Source: Pseudorhizobium banfieldiae
Lineage (GTDB): Bacteria > Pseudomonadota > Alphaproteobacteria > Rhizobiales > Rhizobiaceae
Direction: 5' to 3'
Assembly: GCF_000967425.1 (NCBI RefSeq)
Contig: NZ_FO082820.1
Location: 1,984,001-2,048,000, forward strand
DNA: 64,000 nt
Part shown: one piece after another, positions 45,749 through 54,192 of the stretch
Layout of the letters: each line of letters begins with the position of its first letter
How positions within the stretch are numbered: the stretch's first letter is position 1
Program-made: the position numbers and the translations under genes
The notes under the pieces: model-generated
What the model was told of the DNA's origin: nothing
The model's input: the letters and a program-made list of their open reading frames with translations, nothing else
Database searches by the model: none

Positions 45749-47527
45749 TCAGACGAGCTGTCGGCCCTTGGCGTCGATCGCCGTCGCAACAGCCTCGTCG
45801 GTCGCCTCGTCGGGCAGCAGCATCTCGTTATGCGCCTTGCCGGACGGGATCATCGGGAAGCAGTTGGCGAGGTTGGCGACGCGGCAGTCGAAGATCACCG
45901 GCTTCTTGACCGCGATCATCTCCTCGATCTTGCCGTCGAGCTCCTTTGGGTCGTCGCAATACATGCCGACGGCGCCATAGGCCTCCGCCAGCTTGACGAA
46001 GTCTGGCATGGCCTCCGTGTAGGAGTTGGACAGACGGTTGCCGTGCAGTAGCTGCTGCCACTGGCGCACCATGCCCATGTACTGGTTGTTGAGGATGAAG
46101 ATCTTGATCGGCAGATTGTACTGAATGGCACAGGACATTTCCTGGATGCACATCTGGATCGACGCGTCGCCGGCGATGTCGATGACCAGCGCATCCGGAT
46201 GCGCAACCTGGACGCCGATGGCGGCCGGCAGGCCATAGCCCATCGTTCCGAGACCCCCGGACGTCATCCACCGGTTGGGCTCCTCGAAGCCGAAGAACTG
46301 CGCCGCCCACATCTGGTGCTGGCCGACCTCGGTCGTCACGAAGGTCTCCCTGCCCTTCGACAGTTCGTAGAGCCGTTCGATCGCATATTGCGGCATGATG
46401 ACGTCGTGGGACGGCTTGTAGGCGAAGGACTTGCGGGCTCTCCAGCGGTCGATGCTCTCGCGCCACTCCTGCGTCTGGCTCTTCTCGGGCTTCTTCGGCA
46501 GGGCACGCCACAGGCGGACCATATCCTCCAGTACCGTGCCGACATCACCGAGGATCGGAATATCGACGCGGACATTCTTGTTGATCGACGACGGGTCGAT
46601 GTCGATGTGGATCTTCCGCGAATTCGGCGAGAAAGCATTGATCCGACCGGTGATGCGGTCATCGAAGCGAGCGCCGACGCAGACCATGACGTCGCAGTCA
46701 TGCATCGCCATGTTCGCTTCGTAGGAGCCATGCATGCCGAGCATGCCAAGCCAGTTCTTGCCTGAAGCCGGATAGGTGCCGAGCCCCATCAGGGTCGAGG
46801 TGATCGGGAAGTCCGTCAGTTCGACGAGCTCACGCAGCAGGCGCGACGCTTCCGGGCCAGAATTGACTACTCCGCCGCCTGTATAAAGAACGGGCCGCTT
46901 CGCCGTCGCCATCAGTTCGACAGCCGCCTGGATGGCCTTCAGGTCACCCTGGAGCTTCGGTGTATAGCTCTTGTTTACCGGCGCTTCGCCGGGAGGCGTA
47001 TAGGTGCCGGTTGCAAACTGGATATCCTTCGGAATGTCGACGACAACCGGGCCGGGACGGCCGGTCTGGGCGATGCGGAAGGCCTCGTGGATGACGCCCG
47101 CCAGTTCGTTGACGTCCTTGACCAGCCAGTTGTGCTTTGTGCAGGGTCGCGTGATGCCGACGGTATCGCACTCCTGGAAGGCGTCCGAGCCGATCAGCGT
47201 CGTCGGGACCTGTCCCGAGATGCAGACCAGCGGCACCGAATCCATCAGCGCATCCTGCAGCGGCGTTACGGCATTGGTGGCACCCGGGCCGGACGTGACC
47301 AGCATGACGCCGACCTTGCCGGTCGAACGAGCATAGCCTTCCGCGGCGTGGCCGGCGCCCTGCTCGTGGCGAACGAGGATGTGCTTGATCTCCTCCTGCT
47401 GGAAGATCTCGTCATAGATCGGCAAGACCGCACCACCGGGATAGCCGAAGATGTGCTCCACCCCGTTATCCTTCAGCGCCCTCAGAACGATCTCCGCTCC
47501 CGTCATTCGATTGTTGCTGTCCGTCAT
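45749..47527 (-). CDS. ilvB: acetolactate synthase large subunit
   Basis: A 592-residue thiamin-diphosphate enzyme (IlvB/IlvI) that condenses two pyruvates, or pyruvate and 2-oxobutyrate, for branched-chain amino acids. The catalytic glutamate is in LVRHEQGAGHAAEGYARS, the FAD/ThDP regions include DIDPSSINKNVRVDIPILGD, and the Mg-ThDP motif is GDASIQMCIQEMS ending NNQYMG. The ATG at 47527 with GGATGGA upstream is chosen; an ATG at 47539 is possible. The open frame further upstream to 47611 crosses the terminator and is not protein-coding. Confidence 0.95.
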   Translation of the reverse strand: MTDSNNRMTGAEIVLRALKDNGVEHIFGYPGGAVLPIYDEIFQQEEIKHILVRHEQGAGHAAEGYARSTGKVGVMLVTSGPGATNAVTPLQDALMDSVPLVCISGQVPTTLIGSDAFQECDTVGITRPCTKHNWLVKDVNELAGVIHEAFRIAQTGRPGPVVVDIPKDIQFATGTYTPPGEAPVNKSYTPKLQGDLKAIQAAVELMATAKRPVLYTGGGVVNSGPEASRLLRELVELTDFPITSTLMGLGTYPASGKNWLGMLGMHGSYEANMAMHDCDVMVCVGARFDDRITGRINAFSPNSRKIHIDIDPSSINKNVRVDIPILGDVGTVLEDMVRLWRALPKKPEKSQTQEWRESIDRWRARKSFAYKPSHDVIMPQYAIERLYELSKGRETFVTTEVGQHQMWAAQFFGFEEPNRWMTSGGLGTMGYGLPAAIGVQVAHPDALVIDIAGDASIQMCIQEMSCAIQYNLPIKIFILNNQYMGMVRQWQQLLHGNRLSNSYTEAMPDFVKLAEAYGAVGMYCDDPKELDGKIEEMIAVKKPVIFDCRVANLANCFPMIPSGKAHNEMLLPDEATDEAVATAIDAKGRQLV

Positions 47528-47573
47528 TGTCTGGTCCATCCGCTGCTGGTCTGCTGTTCCGTGATCGAGGCAT

Positions 47574-47597
47574 AAAAAAAGGCCCCTTGAGGAGCCT
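47574..47597 (-). terminator. ilv attenuator terminator
   Basis: The 7-bp stem AGGCTCC/GGGGCCT (one G-T pair) with loop TCAA is followed on the minus strand by a T-run (plus-strand A-run 47574-47580). It lies between the leader peptide and ilvB, the position of an attenuator. Confidence 0.85.
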
Positions 47598-47604
47598 GTC
47601 TTTC

Positions 47605-47654
47605 CGCGCATGGGTGGCTAACGCCGGATGGTTACACCATCCTGCCCATGCGCG
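47605..47654 (-). promoter_or_regulatory. ilv leader pause/antiterminator hairpin
   Basis: CGCGCATGGG (47605-47614) and CCCATGCGCG (47645-47654) pair as a 10-bp stem, and within it GGATGG (47626-47631) pairs with CCATCC (47637-47642). It overlaps the second half of the leader peptide and the terminator's upstream side, as for a ribosome-responsive leader. Confidence 0.7.
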
Positions 47655-47688
47655 TTCCCACCACGATAAGTGCGTTCAAAATCGTCAT
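47632..47688 (-). CDS. ilvL: ilv leader peptide IlvL
   Basis: An 18-codon frame, MTILNALIVVGTRMGRMV. Seven of the 18 residues are Ile, Leu or Val, and the block LIVV is consecutive, as expected for an attenuator sensing branched-chain amino acid supply. There is no ribosome binding site; the promoter -10 box ends only 8 bases before the ATG, so the message probably starts at or very near the AUG (leaderless). Too short for ordinary gene finders. Confidence 0.8.
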   Translation of the reverse strand: MTILNALIVVGTRMGRMV

Positions 47689-47696
47689 GCGCGGAA

Positions 47697-47725
47697 GTGT
47701 TAGACAGATTATTGCCCTGCGTCAA
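47697..47725 (-). promoter_or_regulatory. ilvL-ilvB-ilvN promoter
   Basis: On the minus strand TTGACG (47725-47720) and TAACAC (47702-47697) are 17 bases apart, a good sigma70-type match. The predicted start point is within two bases of the ilvL ATG at 47688. Confidence 0.7.
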
Positions 47726-47875
47726 CGCGATGTGGCGAAAAATTACGCGACCCTGCAGCTCGATTCACGCACAAGCCCTTACACCACTTGTTAAATCGCC
47801 AGGGCTATACTGGGCATTGGTCTGCAGCTTTGGGAGCATCCGTTCTGCCTCCCGCTCGACGACAGGGGCTTCGTT

Positions 47876-49960
47876 TTGCGAAACAACGACTTGCACCGTT
47901 CCATCTCGGCTGGCGAACAGGATCGCCGCGACGCCCACCTCGCTGGCAATCGCATGCTTGGGCGCGTGGTCGCCTGCAATGGCTCGAAAGCAACGATTGC
48001 GGCCGTGGCGGAAAGCGGCGAAACCGCGCTCACCGAACTCTGGTCGGTCGGACGCCTGATCTCGATCGGTGTCGGCAGCAACCGGGTCGTGGCCCTCGCC
48101 TACTCGATGAGTACCGATGAAAAGAGCTGGGGCGAGCAGAACGACAACAGCTTCCAGATCGAAGCCGAATTGCTGGGCGAAGTCCGGGTCGGGCCGGATG
48201 GCCGGGAAGAGTTTTCCGGCGGCATATCCCGCTATCCCTATCTTGGCGCCATCGCCCATCGCATCCGCGCATCTGACCTCCTGCGCATCTACGACGCGGG
48301 CAAGAACGACAGCTGCGTCATCGGCAAGCTGACGCAGGACGAGACCATCGATGCGGCCATCCACATACCGTCGATGCTGTCCAAGCATTTCGCCATCGTC
48401 GGCTCCACCGGCGTCGGAAAGTCCACCGCCGTATCGCTCCTGCTCCACAAGGCCATCGAATCCGACCCGAAGCTCAGGGTACTGATCCTTGATCCGCACA
48501 ACGAGTTCGCCGCCGCCTTCCCCGGTCATGCGGTAGTCATCGATCCCGAGACTCTCGACCTGCCCTTCTGGCTGATGAAGCTCGATGAGTTCGCGGAAGT
48601 GCTTTACCGCGGGCGCCCTCCTGTCGCCGAGGAACTCGACATCCTGCGCGATCTCATCCCGGAGGCGAAACGCGCGTTCCGCGGTGGCGACACGGGCCTG
48701 ATGCGCCGCACCACCGAGAAAAGCTCTATCACGGCGGACACCCCGGTTCCCTACAGAATGGCGGATCTGCTGGCGCTGATCGACGAGCGCATCGGTCGCC
48801 TGGAAGGTCGCGGCGAAAAACCGGTCCTGCGGCACCTGAAGATGCGGGTCATGTCGGCGATCAACGATCCCCGCTATCATTTCATGTTCTCCAACAACAC
48901 GATCCAAGACACGATCATGGAGACCATCGCCCACATCTTCCGCATTCCGGGCGGTGACAAGCCGATCTGCACGTTCCAGCTCGCAGGCATTCCCTCAGAA
49001 GTGGTCAACTCGATCGCATCGATACTCTGTCGGATGGCTTTCGAGCTCGCCCTCTGGAGCAACGGCGCCATCCACATGTTGGTCGTGTGCGAGGAGGCCC
49101 ACCGCTATGTCCCTGCGGATCCCGAGCGGGGCTTCTTCCCGACCCGCCAGGCGATTGCCCGCATTGCCAAGGAAGGTCGCAAGTACGGCGTGTCGCTCGG
49201 CGTCATCACCCAGAGACCGGGCGAACTGGACCAGACGATCCTGTCGCAATGCTCGACATTGTTCGCGATGCGCCTTTCGAACGACCGCGACCAGGAAATT
49301 ATTCGCTCCGCAATCCCGAATTCCTCCATTTCCACGCTGAGCTTCCTTTCGTCGCTCGGAAATGGCGAAGCGATTGCATTCGGCGAAGCGATAGCCGTAC
49401 CGATGCGCCTGCAGTTTTCCCGTGTGGAGAAGCGATATCTGCCGAAGGCGAACGGTGTCCTCGACAAGGGCAGCGAGGAAACGCCGGATACAGTAGACCT
49501 TCGTAGCGTCGTTGCAAGGATGCGCTCCGTCAGCGCACCCGAACTGGGGCCCTGCCGCCCCGGGTCGGATCATGCCGACGATGCAGTCCGGAGAAGCGAT
49601 GCTAACGACCTGGAAGGGGATTCAGGCATTGGCGAAATGGAACTGGACCGCTGGGCTCGCAGTGTCACACCAGCTCCTCAACCGACTCCATCCAGACCGG
49701 CCGACACAACCAGGGCCGAGCGCTACCGTCCGGATATGCTGCCGGGCGCCACGCGATCGCCCACCGCGCCGCCTTCAACCTCGTATGAACCGTCACCGGC
49801 CCATCGCCAACCTGTCACCGATGACGGCGCGCCAGCGGCCCTTCGCTCCCTGCGTGCCGACGGCGGACTGCGCTCCTCCCAGCCGCTTCGTCGGGAGGGC
49901 TCCCTTCGCGACACCTTGCTGAAGAAGCCGCTGAGCAGCCTCTACGACAACAGGGACTGA
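47876..49960 (+). CDS. HerA-like ATPase (DUF87)
   Basis: A P-loop ATPase of the HerA/FtsK-like class, up to 694 residues. It has the N-terminal HAS-barrel region LGRVVACNGSKATIAAV, Walker A GSTGVGKSTA, Walker B MLVVCEEAHRYVPAD, a sensor region VSLGVITQRPGELDQTILSQ and the arginine-finger segment MRLSNDRDQEII. The C-terminal 150 residues are Pro/Ser-rich and probably disordered. The start is uncertain: TTG at 47876 opens the frame and an ATG at 47954 begins the conserved part. NurA, the usual HerA nuclease partner, is not next to it. The end overlaps the convergent miaA end by 19 bases. Confidence 0.85.
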   Translation: MRNNDLHRSISAGEQDRRDAHLAGNRMLGRVVACNGSKATIAAVAESGETALTELWSVGRLISIGVGSNRVVALAYSMSTDEKSWGEQNDNSFQIEAELLGEVRVGPDGREEFSGGISRYPYLGAIAHRIRASDLLRIYDAGKNDSCVIGKLTQDETIDAAIHIPSMLSKHFAIVGSTGVGKSTAVSLLLHKAIESDPKLRVLILDPHNEFAAAFPGHAVVIDPETLDLPFWLMKLDEFAEVLYRGRPPVAEELDILRDLIPEAKRAFRGGDTGLMRRTTEKSSITADTPVPYRMADLLALIDERIGRLEGRGEKPVLRHLKMRVMSAINDPRYHFMFSNNTIQDTIMETIAHIFRIPGGDKPICTFQLAGIPSEVVNSIASILCRMAFELALWSNGAIHMLVVCEEAHRYVPADPERGFFPTRQAIARIAKEGRKYGVSLGVITQRPGELDQTILSQCSTLFAMRLSNDRDQEIIRSAIPNSSISTLSFLSSLGNGEAIAFGEAIAVPMRLQFSRVEKRYLPKANGVLDKGSEETPDTVDLRSVVARMRSVSAPELGPCRPGSDHADDAVRRSDANDLEGDSGIGEMELDRWARSVTPAPQPTPSRPADTTRAERYRPDMLPGATRSPTAPPSTSYEPSPAHRQPVTDDGAPAALRSLRADGGLRSSQPLRREGSLRDTLLKKPLSSLYDNRD

Positions 49961-50859
49961 GGCTCCGACGGATCGATCCTCCTCCAGCTCTCGTCCATCT
50001 GGTTGCGGAACCATGTCATCTGCCGTTTCGCGTACTGGCGCGTGAGCGCCGATGTGCGCTCGATGACCTCCCCGGCCGTCATCTGCCCCTTGAGCATGGC
50101 CGTGATCTGGGCCACTCCGATCGCCTTCATGGCGGGAACATCGGGATCGGGATGAAGTGCGAGGAGCGCCTCTACCTCCTCCACGGCACCGCAATCGAAC
50201 ATCTGCTCGAAGCGCCTGTTGATCCGCTCGTGCAGGACCGCCCGATCGGGAAGCGCAACCACCTTCAATGCCCGCTCGCCCTTGACGACAACGGGCCCAG
50301 GCTTTCCCTGATAGTCGAGGATGGAACGGCCGGTCGCGTGCAGAACCTCGAGCGCCCGCACAATCCGCTGCCCGTCCGCCCGCCTGAGTGTTGCGGCAGC
50401 AGCGGGATCGAGGGCCGTAAGCTCCGCATGAAGCTGCTCCGCCCCTTCCTCCTTCAGTCGCTGACGCAAACCCGAACGAACATCGTGTGCGATCTCGGGC
50501 ATGTCGGACAGGCCGCCGGTCAGGGCCTTGAAGTAGAGGCCGGTGCCGCCCACGAAGATCGGCATCCTCCCCTCGTCGAGCAGCCGCGGCAGAAGCTCCG
50601 CCACATCGCGCAGCCATTCGCCCGTCGAATGGGAATGCGTCGCCCGAACATAACCGTAGAGGTGATGCGGGATGCCGGCCATCTCCTCCTCGGATGGACG
50701 CGCGGTCAGGACACGCAAGGTGTCGTAGACCTGCATGCTGTCGGCATTGACGACCACGCCTCCCGTTTCGACCGCACACCGCAGTGCAAGCGCCGACTTG
50801 CCGCTGGCGGTCGGCCCCGTTATCAGGATCGCGTCGAAATTTCTTGCAAGGTCCTTCAT
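49942..50859 (-). CDS. miaA: tRNA dimethylallyltransferase MiaA
   Basis: A 305-residue enzyme that adds a dimethylallyl group to A37 of tRNAs reading UNN codons. The P-loop is ILITGPTASGKSALAL (GPTASGKS at 15-22), then NADSMQVYDTLRVLTARPS, FVGGTGLYFKALTGGLSDMP and the tRNA-contact QYAKRQMTWFRNQMD. The ATG at 50859 directly abuts the serB ATG (50860) on the other strand inside CATATG. An upstream frame to 50889 lies over serB. Confidence 0.95.
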   Translation of the reverse strand: MKDLARNFDAILITGPTASGKSALALRCAVETGGVVVNADSMQVYDTLRVLTARPSEEEMAGIPHHLYGYVRATHSHSTGEWLRDVAELLPRLLDEGRMPIFVGGTGLYFKALTGGLSDMPEIAHDVRSGLRQRLKEEGAEQLHAELTALDPAAAATLRRADGQRIVRALEVLHATGRSILDYQGKPGPVVVKGERALKVVALPDRAVLHERINRRFEQMFDCGAVEEVEALLALHPDPDVPAMKAIGVAQITAMLKGQMTAGEVIERTSALTRQYAKRQMTWFRNQMDESWRRIDPSEPQSLLS

Positions 50860-51750
50860 ATGGCTTTCGTTGCCACGCTCATCGCCCATCCGTCAAATGC
50901 CGTTCTGTCCGCAATAGCGGGCGAGACAGCGGCCGAGGCGGTGAACGCTGCTGGACTGTACTGGCTGGCGGACGGGATTGCCTGCGATATTGCGCTGCGC
51001 GACGGCACCGACGTGGAGGCCGCAGAACAGAAGCTTCGGGATTCCGTGGCGGGAATCCCGGTCGATCTCGTGATCCAGGAGGCCGAGACGCGCCGCAAGA
51101 AGTTTCTGATCGCCGACATGGACTCCACCATGATCGGCCAGGAGTGCATCGACGAACTCGCCGATGTCGTTGGCCTCAAGGACAAGGTGGCGGAAATCAC
51201 GGCGCGCGCGATGAATGGCGAGATTGCCTTCGAGCCCGCCCTGCGCGAGCGGGTCGCACTCCTGAAGGGCCTGCCTATCTCGGTCGTCGACGACGTCATC
51301 GACAAGCGCATCACGCTAACATCCGGCGGACCGGAACTCATCGCGACGATGAGGAAGAACGGCTTCCATACCGCGCTGGTATCCGGCGGGTTCACCGTCT
51401 TCACCAATCCGATTGCCGCCCGCCTCGGCTTCCACGAGAACCGCGCCAACCTTCTGCTCGCGGAAGACGGCGTCCTGACCGGCAAGGTGGCAGAGCCCAT
51501 CCTCGGCAAGCAGGCGAAGATCGACGCCGTAATCGACATCTCCGCCCGGCTCGGCATCTCCACCAACGACGTTATTGCCGTGGGCGACGGTGCCAACGAC
51601 CTCGGCATGCTGAACCTTGCCGGCTCGGGCGTCGCGCTCCACGCCAAGCCAACCGTAGCGGCCCAGGCCAGGATGCGGGCCGACCATGGCGACCTGACGG
51701 CGCTCCTCTACATCCAGGGCTATCGCAAGTCGGATTTTGCGATCCCATGA
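50860..51750 (+). CDS. serB: phosphoserine phosphatase SerB
   Basis: A 296-residue HAD-family enzyme for the last step of serine synthesis. The nucleophile and acid aspartates D86 and D88 are in FLIADMDSTMIGQECIDELA, motif II in ALVSGGFTVFTN, and motif III/IV in AVGDGANDLGMLNLAGSGVA. An N-terminal ACT-like segment precedes it. The start MAFVATLIAHPSN has the family N-terminus; AAGG lies 8 bases upstream. A longer frame from 50152 is the miaA antisense strand. Confidence 0.95.
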   Translation: MAFVATLIAHPSNAVLSAIAGETAAEAVNAAGLYWLADGIACDIALRDGTDVEAAEQKLRDSVAGIPVDLVIQEAETRRKKFLIADMDSTMIGQECIDELADVVGLKDKVAEITARAMNGEIAFEPALRERVALLKGLPISVVDDVIDKRITLTSGGPELIATMRKNGFHTALVSGGFTVFTNPIAARLGFHENRANLLLAEDGVLTGKVAEPILGKQAKIDAVIDISARLGISTNDVIAVGDGANDLGMLNLAGSGVALHAKPTVAAQARMRADHGDLTALLYIQGYRKSDFAIP

Positions 51751-52322
51751 CCCTGAACAACCCGCCGTGGATCATCCTCGAGACACCGCGGCTTCGCGTT
51801 CGCAGCTGGACGGAGAGCGACCGTGACCTTTTCCGTGAGATCAATGCCGACCCCAAAGTCATGGAATTCTTCCCATTCCGCCGCAGCCATCAGGAATCGG
51901 ACGCGCTCCTCGACAAGCTCAACGGCTCGATCCGGGATACCGGTCTCGGCTTCTATGCCCTCGAACTGAAGAGTTCGGGCGAATCGATTGGCTTCTGCGG
52001 CCTCTCCCACCCAAATATGCCGGAGATCTTTCCGGCCGAGACGGTCGAGATCGGCTGGCGGTTGGCCACTCGCTTTTGGGGCAACGGATATGTCACGGAA
52101 GCCGCCCGCGCCTTGATGGACTTTGCGTTCAGGGAGAAGGCTATCCCAGCCCTGCTTGCCTTCGCCGTCGAGGCGAACCATCGGTCGACGGCGGTGATGA
52201 AGCGCATCGGCATGCGCCCGTGGCCGCAGATGGATTTTGACCATCCACGGGTTCCAGATACGCATCCCCATCTCAAGCGGCACGTCGTCTATGCTGCCAC
52301 GGCAGGCTCTCTAGGACGCTGA
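51747..52322 (+). CDS. GNAT-family N-acetyltransferase
   Basis: A 191-residue acetyltransferase of the RimJ/RimL-like type. ILETPRLRVRSWTESDRDLF, VEIGWRLATRFWGNGYVTEA with the acetyl-CoA-binding R/Q-x-x-G-x-G-like region, and FAVEANHRSTAVMKRIGM are family marks. Its start overlaps the serB stop as ATGA, so they are co-transcribed. The open frame from 50784 is a composite over serB. The acceptor is unknown. Confidence 0.9.
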   Translation: MTLNNPPWIILETPRLRVRSWTESDRDLFREINADPKVMEFFPFRRSHQESDALLDKLNGSIRDTGLGFYALELKSSGESIGFCGLSHPNMPEIFPAETVEIGWRLATRFWGNGYVTEAARALMDFAFREKAIPALLAFAVEANHRSTAVMKRIGMRPWPQMDFDHPRVPDTHPHLKRHVVYAATAGSLGR

Positions 52323-54017
52323 CTACTCGAGCGGCACGGCCACGAAGCGCAGTGCGCCTGTCGGATCGGCGATCATCAGGTGGACGTTGCGACGTCCTTC
52401 CGCCTTCAGGGCATCGATCCGATCCGTCACCGCCGTCGGGCTGTCGACGAAGTCCTGTGCGACCTCCACGATCACATCACCCCGCTTCAGGCCCTTGTCC
52501 GCCGCTGCCGATCCATCTTGGACATCCGTTATCACGACACCTTCGACGCTATCGTCGATACCAAACTCGGCTCGCCTCTCGTCGTCGAGCGGCGCAATTG
52601 TCATGCCGAGGGCGACTGCAGGACCTTGCTCGGCCTCTCCATTCTGATCCTCACCCTGCTCCCCACCGTCGGGCATCGGCTCCTCACCTTCGGGAGTGGC
52701 GCCTTCCTCGGCGTCCTCGTCCGGAGGACTGTCCTCCAGCCGTCCAAGCGTGACCTTGACCGTCTCTTCCTTGCCGTCACGCAGAACCGTTACGTCGACA
52801 GCCTTGCCAACCGGGCTTTCAGCCACCACGCGCGGCAGGTCGCGCATCTCCCGCACCGGCACGCCGTCAAAGGTCAAGATCACGTCGCCCGCCCGGATCG
52901 AACCGTCATCAACCGGACCGCCCTTGACCACGCCTGAGACCAGTGCGCCGCGCACACTGTCCAGCCCCAGGCTTTCCGCCACCTCATCGGTCACCGGCTG
53001 AATCCGCACGCCGAGCCAGCCGCGCCGCGTTTCGCCGAACTCGATCAGCTGGTTGACGACGTTCTGTGCAAGCTCCGTAGGCACGGCGAAACCGATGCCG
53101 ATCGACCCGCCCGACGGGGAGATGATCGCGGTATTGATGCCGATCACCTCACCTTTCATGTTGAAGAGCGGTCCACCGGAATTGCCCTTGTTGATGGCCG
53201 CATCAGTCTGGATGAAGTTGTCATAGGGGCCGGCGTTGATGTTGCGGCCTCGCGCCGAAATGATGCCCACGGTCACCGATCCGCCAAGCCCGAACGGGTT
53301 GCCGATCGCCATCACCCAGTCACCGATCCGCATCTGGCGCGAATCGCCGAAACGGACCGCCTTGAGCGGCGCCGGCGGCTCGACCTTCAGGACCGAGAGA
53401 TCGGTCTTGGGGTCGGTCCCGACCAGTGTCGCCTTCAGCTTGCTGCCGTCCGGGAAGACCACTTCGATATCATCTGCATCCTCGATGACGTGGTTGTTGG
53501 TGACGACGAAGCCGGACGGGTCGATAACGAAACCGGAACCGAGCGAATTGACCTTCTGATTTCCCCCCTGGCTCCCATCGCCGTCAAAGAACTCATCGAA
53601 GAACTCTTCAAATGGCGAACCATCCGGCGTCTGCGGTGCCTGGGGTCCCGCCCCCGCGCCCCCGACACTCTGCGAGGTGGAGATGTTCACCACGGCATCC
53701 AGCAGACCCTCGGCCAGATCGGCGACGGAGGCCGGACCCGAGCCTATCGCTGGTCCTGTCGTGGGCGCTGTCGTGACGGTCGGCGCCCCAGTCGGCGGCG
53801 CCGGCAGCATCGCGTCCGGTGCCAGATCCTGAGCTTCTCGTTGAGGCGTTTCCTGTGCAGACGGGGGAGCGGCTTCCTGCGCTGGGGTGCCATTCTGTGG
53901 CGGCTGCGGTGCATCGGCTGGTGGGCCGCCTGTCTGTGCCTGTGCCCCGGCGGCAATAGCGATAATGGCGACCGCTGCGACGGAACGCTTCAACGACCAT
54001 AGAACCGATTGAGCCAT
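52323..54017 (-). CDS. degP: Do-family serine protease DegP
   Basis: A 564-residue periplasmic HtrA-type protease/chaperone. A signal segment at 1-27 is followed by a Pro/Ala-rich linker. The protease domain has the triad His176 (VTNNHVIED), Asp206 (PKTDLSVLKV) and Ser280 (INKGNSGGPLF). Two PDZ domains follow, separated by a Glu/Pro-rich insert. The ATG at 54017 has AAGGGGGGCCCG upstream. It handles misfolded envelope proteins. It lies next to hflKC, as in other alphaproteobacteria. Confidence 0.95.
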   Translation of the reverse strand: MAQSVLWSLKRSVAAVAIIAIAAGAQAQTGGPPADAPQPPQNGTPAQEAAPPSAQETPQREAQDLAPDAMLPAPPTGAPTVTTAPTTGPAIGSGPASVADLAEGLLDAVVNISTSQSVGGAGAGPQAPQTPDGSPFEEFFDEFFDGDGSQGGNQKVNSLGSGFVIDPSGFVVTNNHVIEDADDIEVVFPDGSKLKATLVGTDPKTDLSVLKVEPPAPLKAVRFGDSRQMRIGDWVMAIGNPFGLGGSVTVGIISARGRNINAGPYDNFIQTDAAINKGNSGGPLFNMKGEVIGINTAIISPSGGSIGIGFAVPTELAQNVVNQLIEFGETRRGWLGVRIQPVTDEVAESLGLDSVRGALVSGVVKGGPVDDGSIRAGDVILTFDGVPVREMRDLPRVVAESPVGKAVDVTVLRDGKEETVKVTLGRLEDSPPDEDAEEGATPEGEEPMPDGGEQGEDQNGEAEQGPAVALGMTIAPLDDERRAEFGIDDSVEGVVITDVQDGSAAADKGLKRGDVIVEVAQDFVDSPTAVTDRIDALKAEGRRNVHLMIADPTGALRFVAVPLE

Positions 54018-54165
54018 CGGGCCCCCCTTGTATCGAATATCCTGACTGAGGCTATGCCGCCACAGCACGTCCTGCTGACTTTCCCCGCAAGATAGGGCGG
54101 ATTGAAGACCGAAGAAATTGCCTTTTTCGTGAGACATGCAGGCAGCAAGAACGATGCTCGAATGA

Positions 54166-54189
54166 AAGAGGCGGCCGGAGCCGCCTCTT
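54166..54189 (-). terminator. hflC terminator hairpin
   Basis: The 10-bp stem AAGAGGCGGC/GCCGCCTCTT with loop CGGA lies 4 bases after the hflC stop; the minus strand continues CTCTTTCATT, a weak T-run. Confidence 0.6.
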
Positions 54190-54192
54190 GCA

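Noticed and set aside
47765..48934. 389-residue minus-strand frame opposite the HerA-like gene
   Set aside because: It has no domain and the opposite strand has Walker A and B motifs.
50784..52322. 512-residue plus-strand frame ending in the acetyltransferase
   Set aside because: Its first 320 residues overlay serB out of frame; the acetyltransferase starts at 51747 with a normal ATGA overlap.
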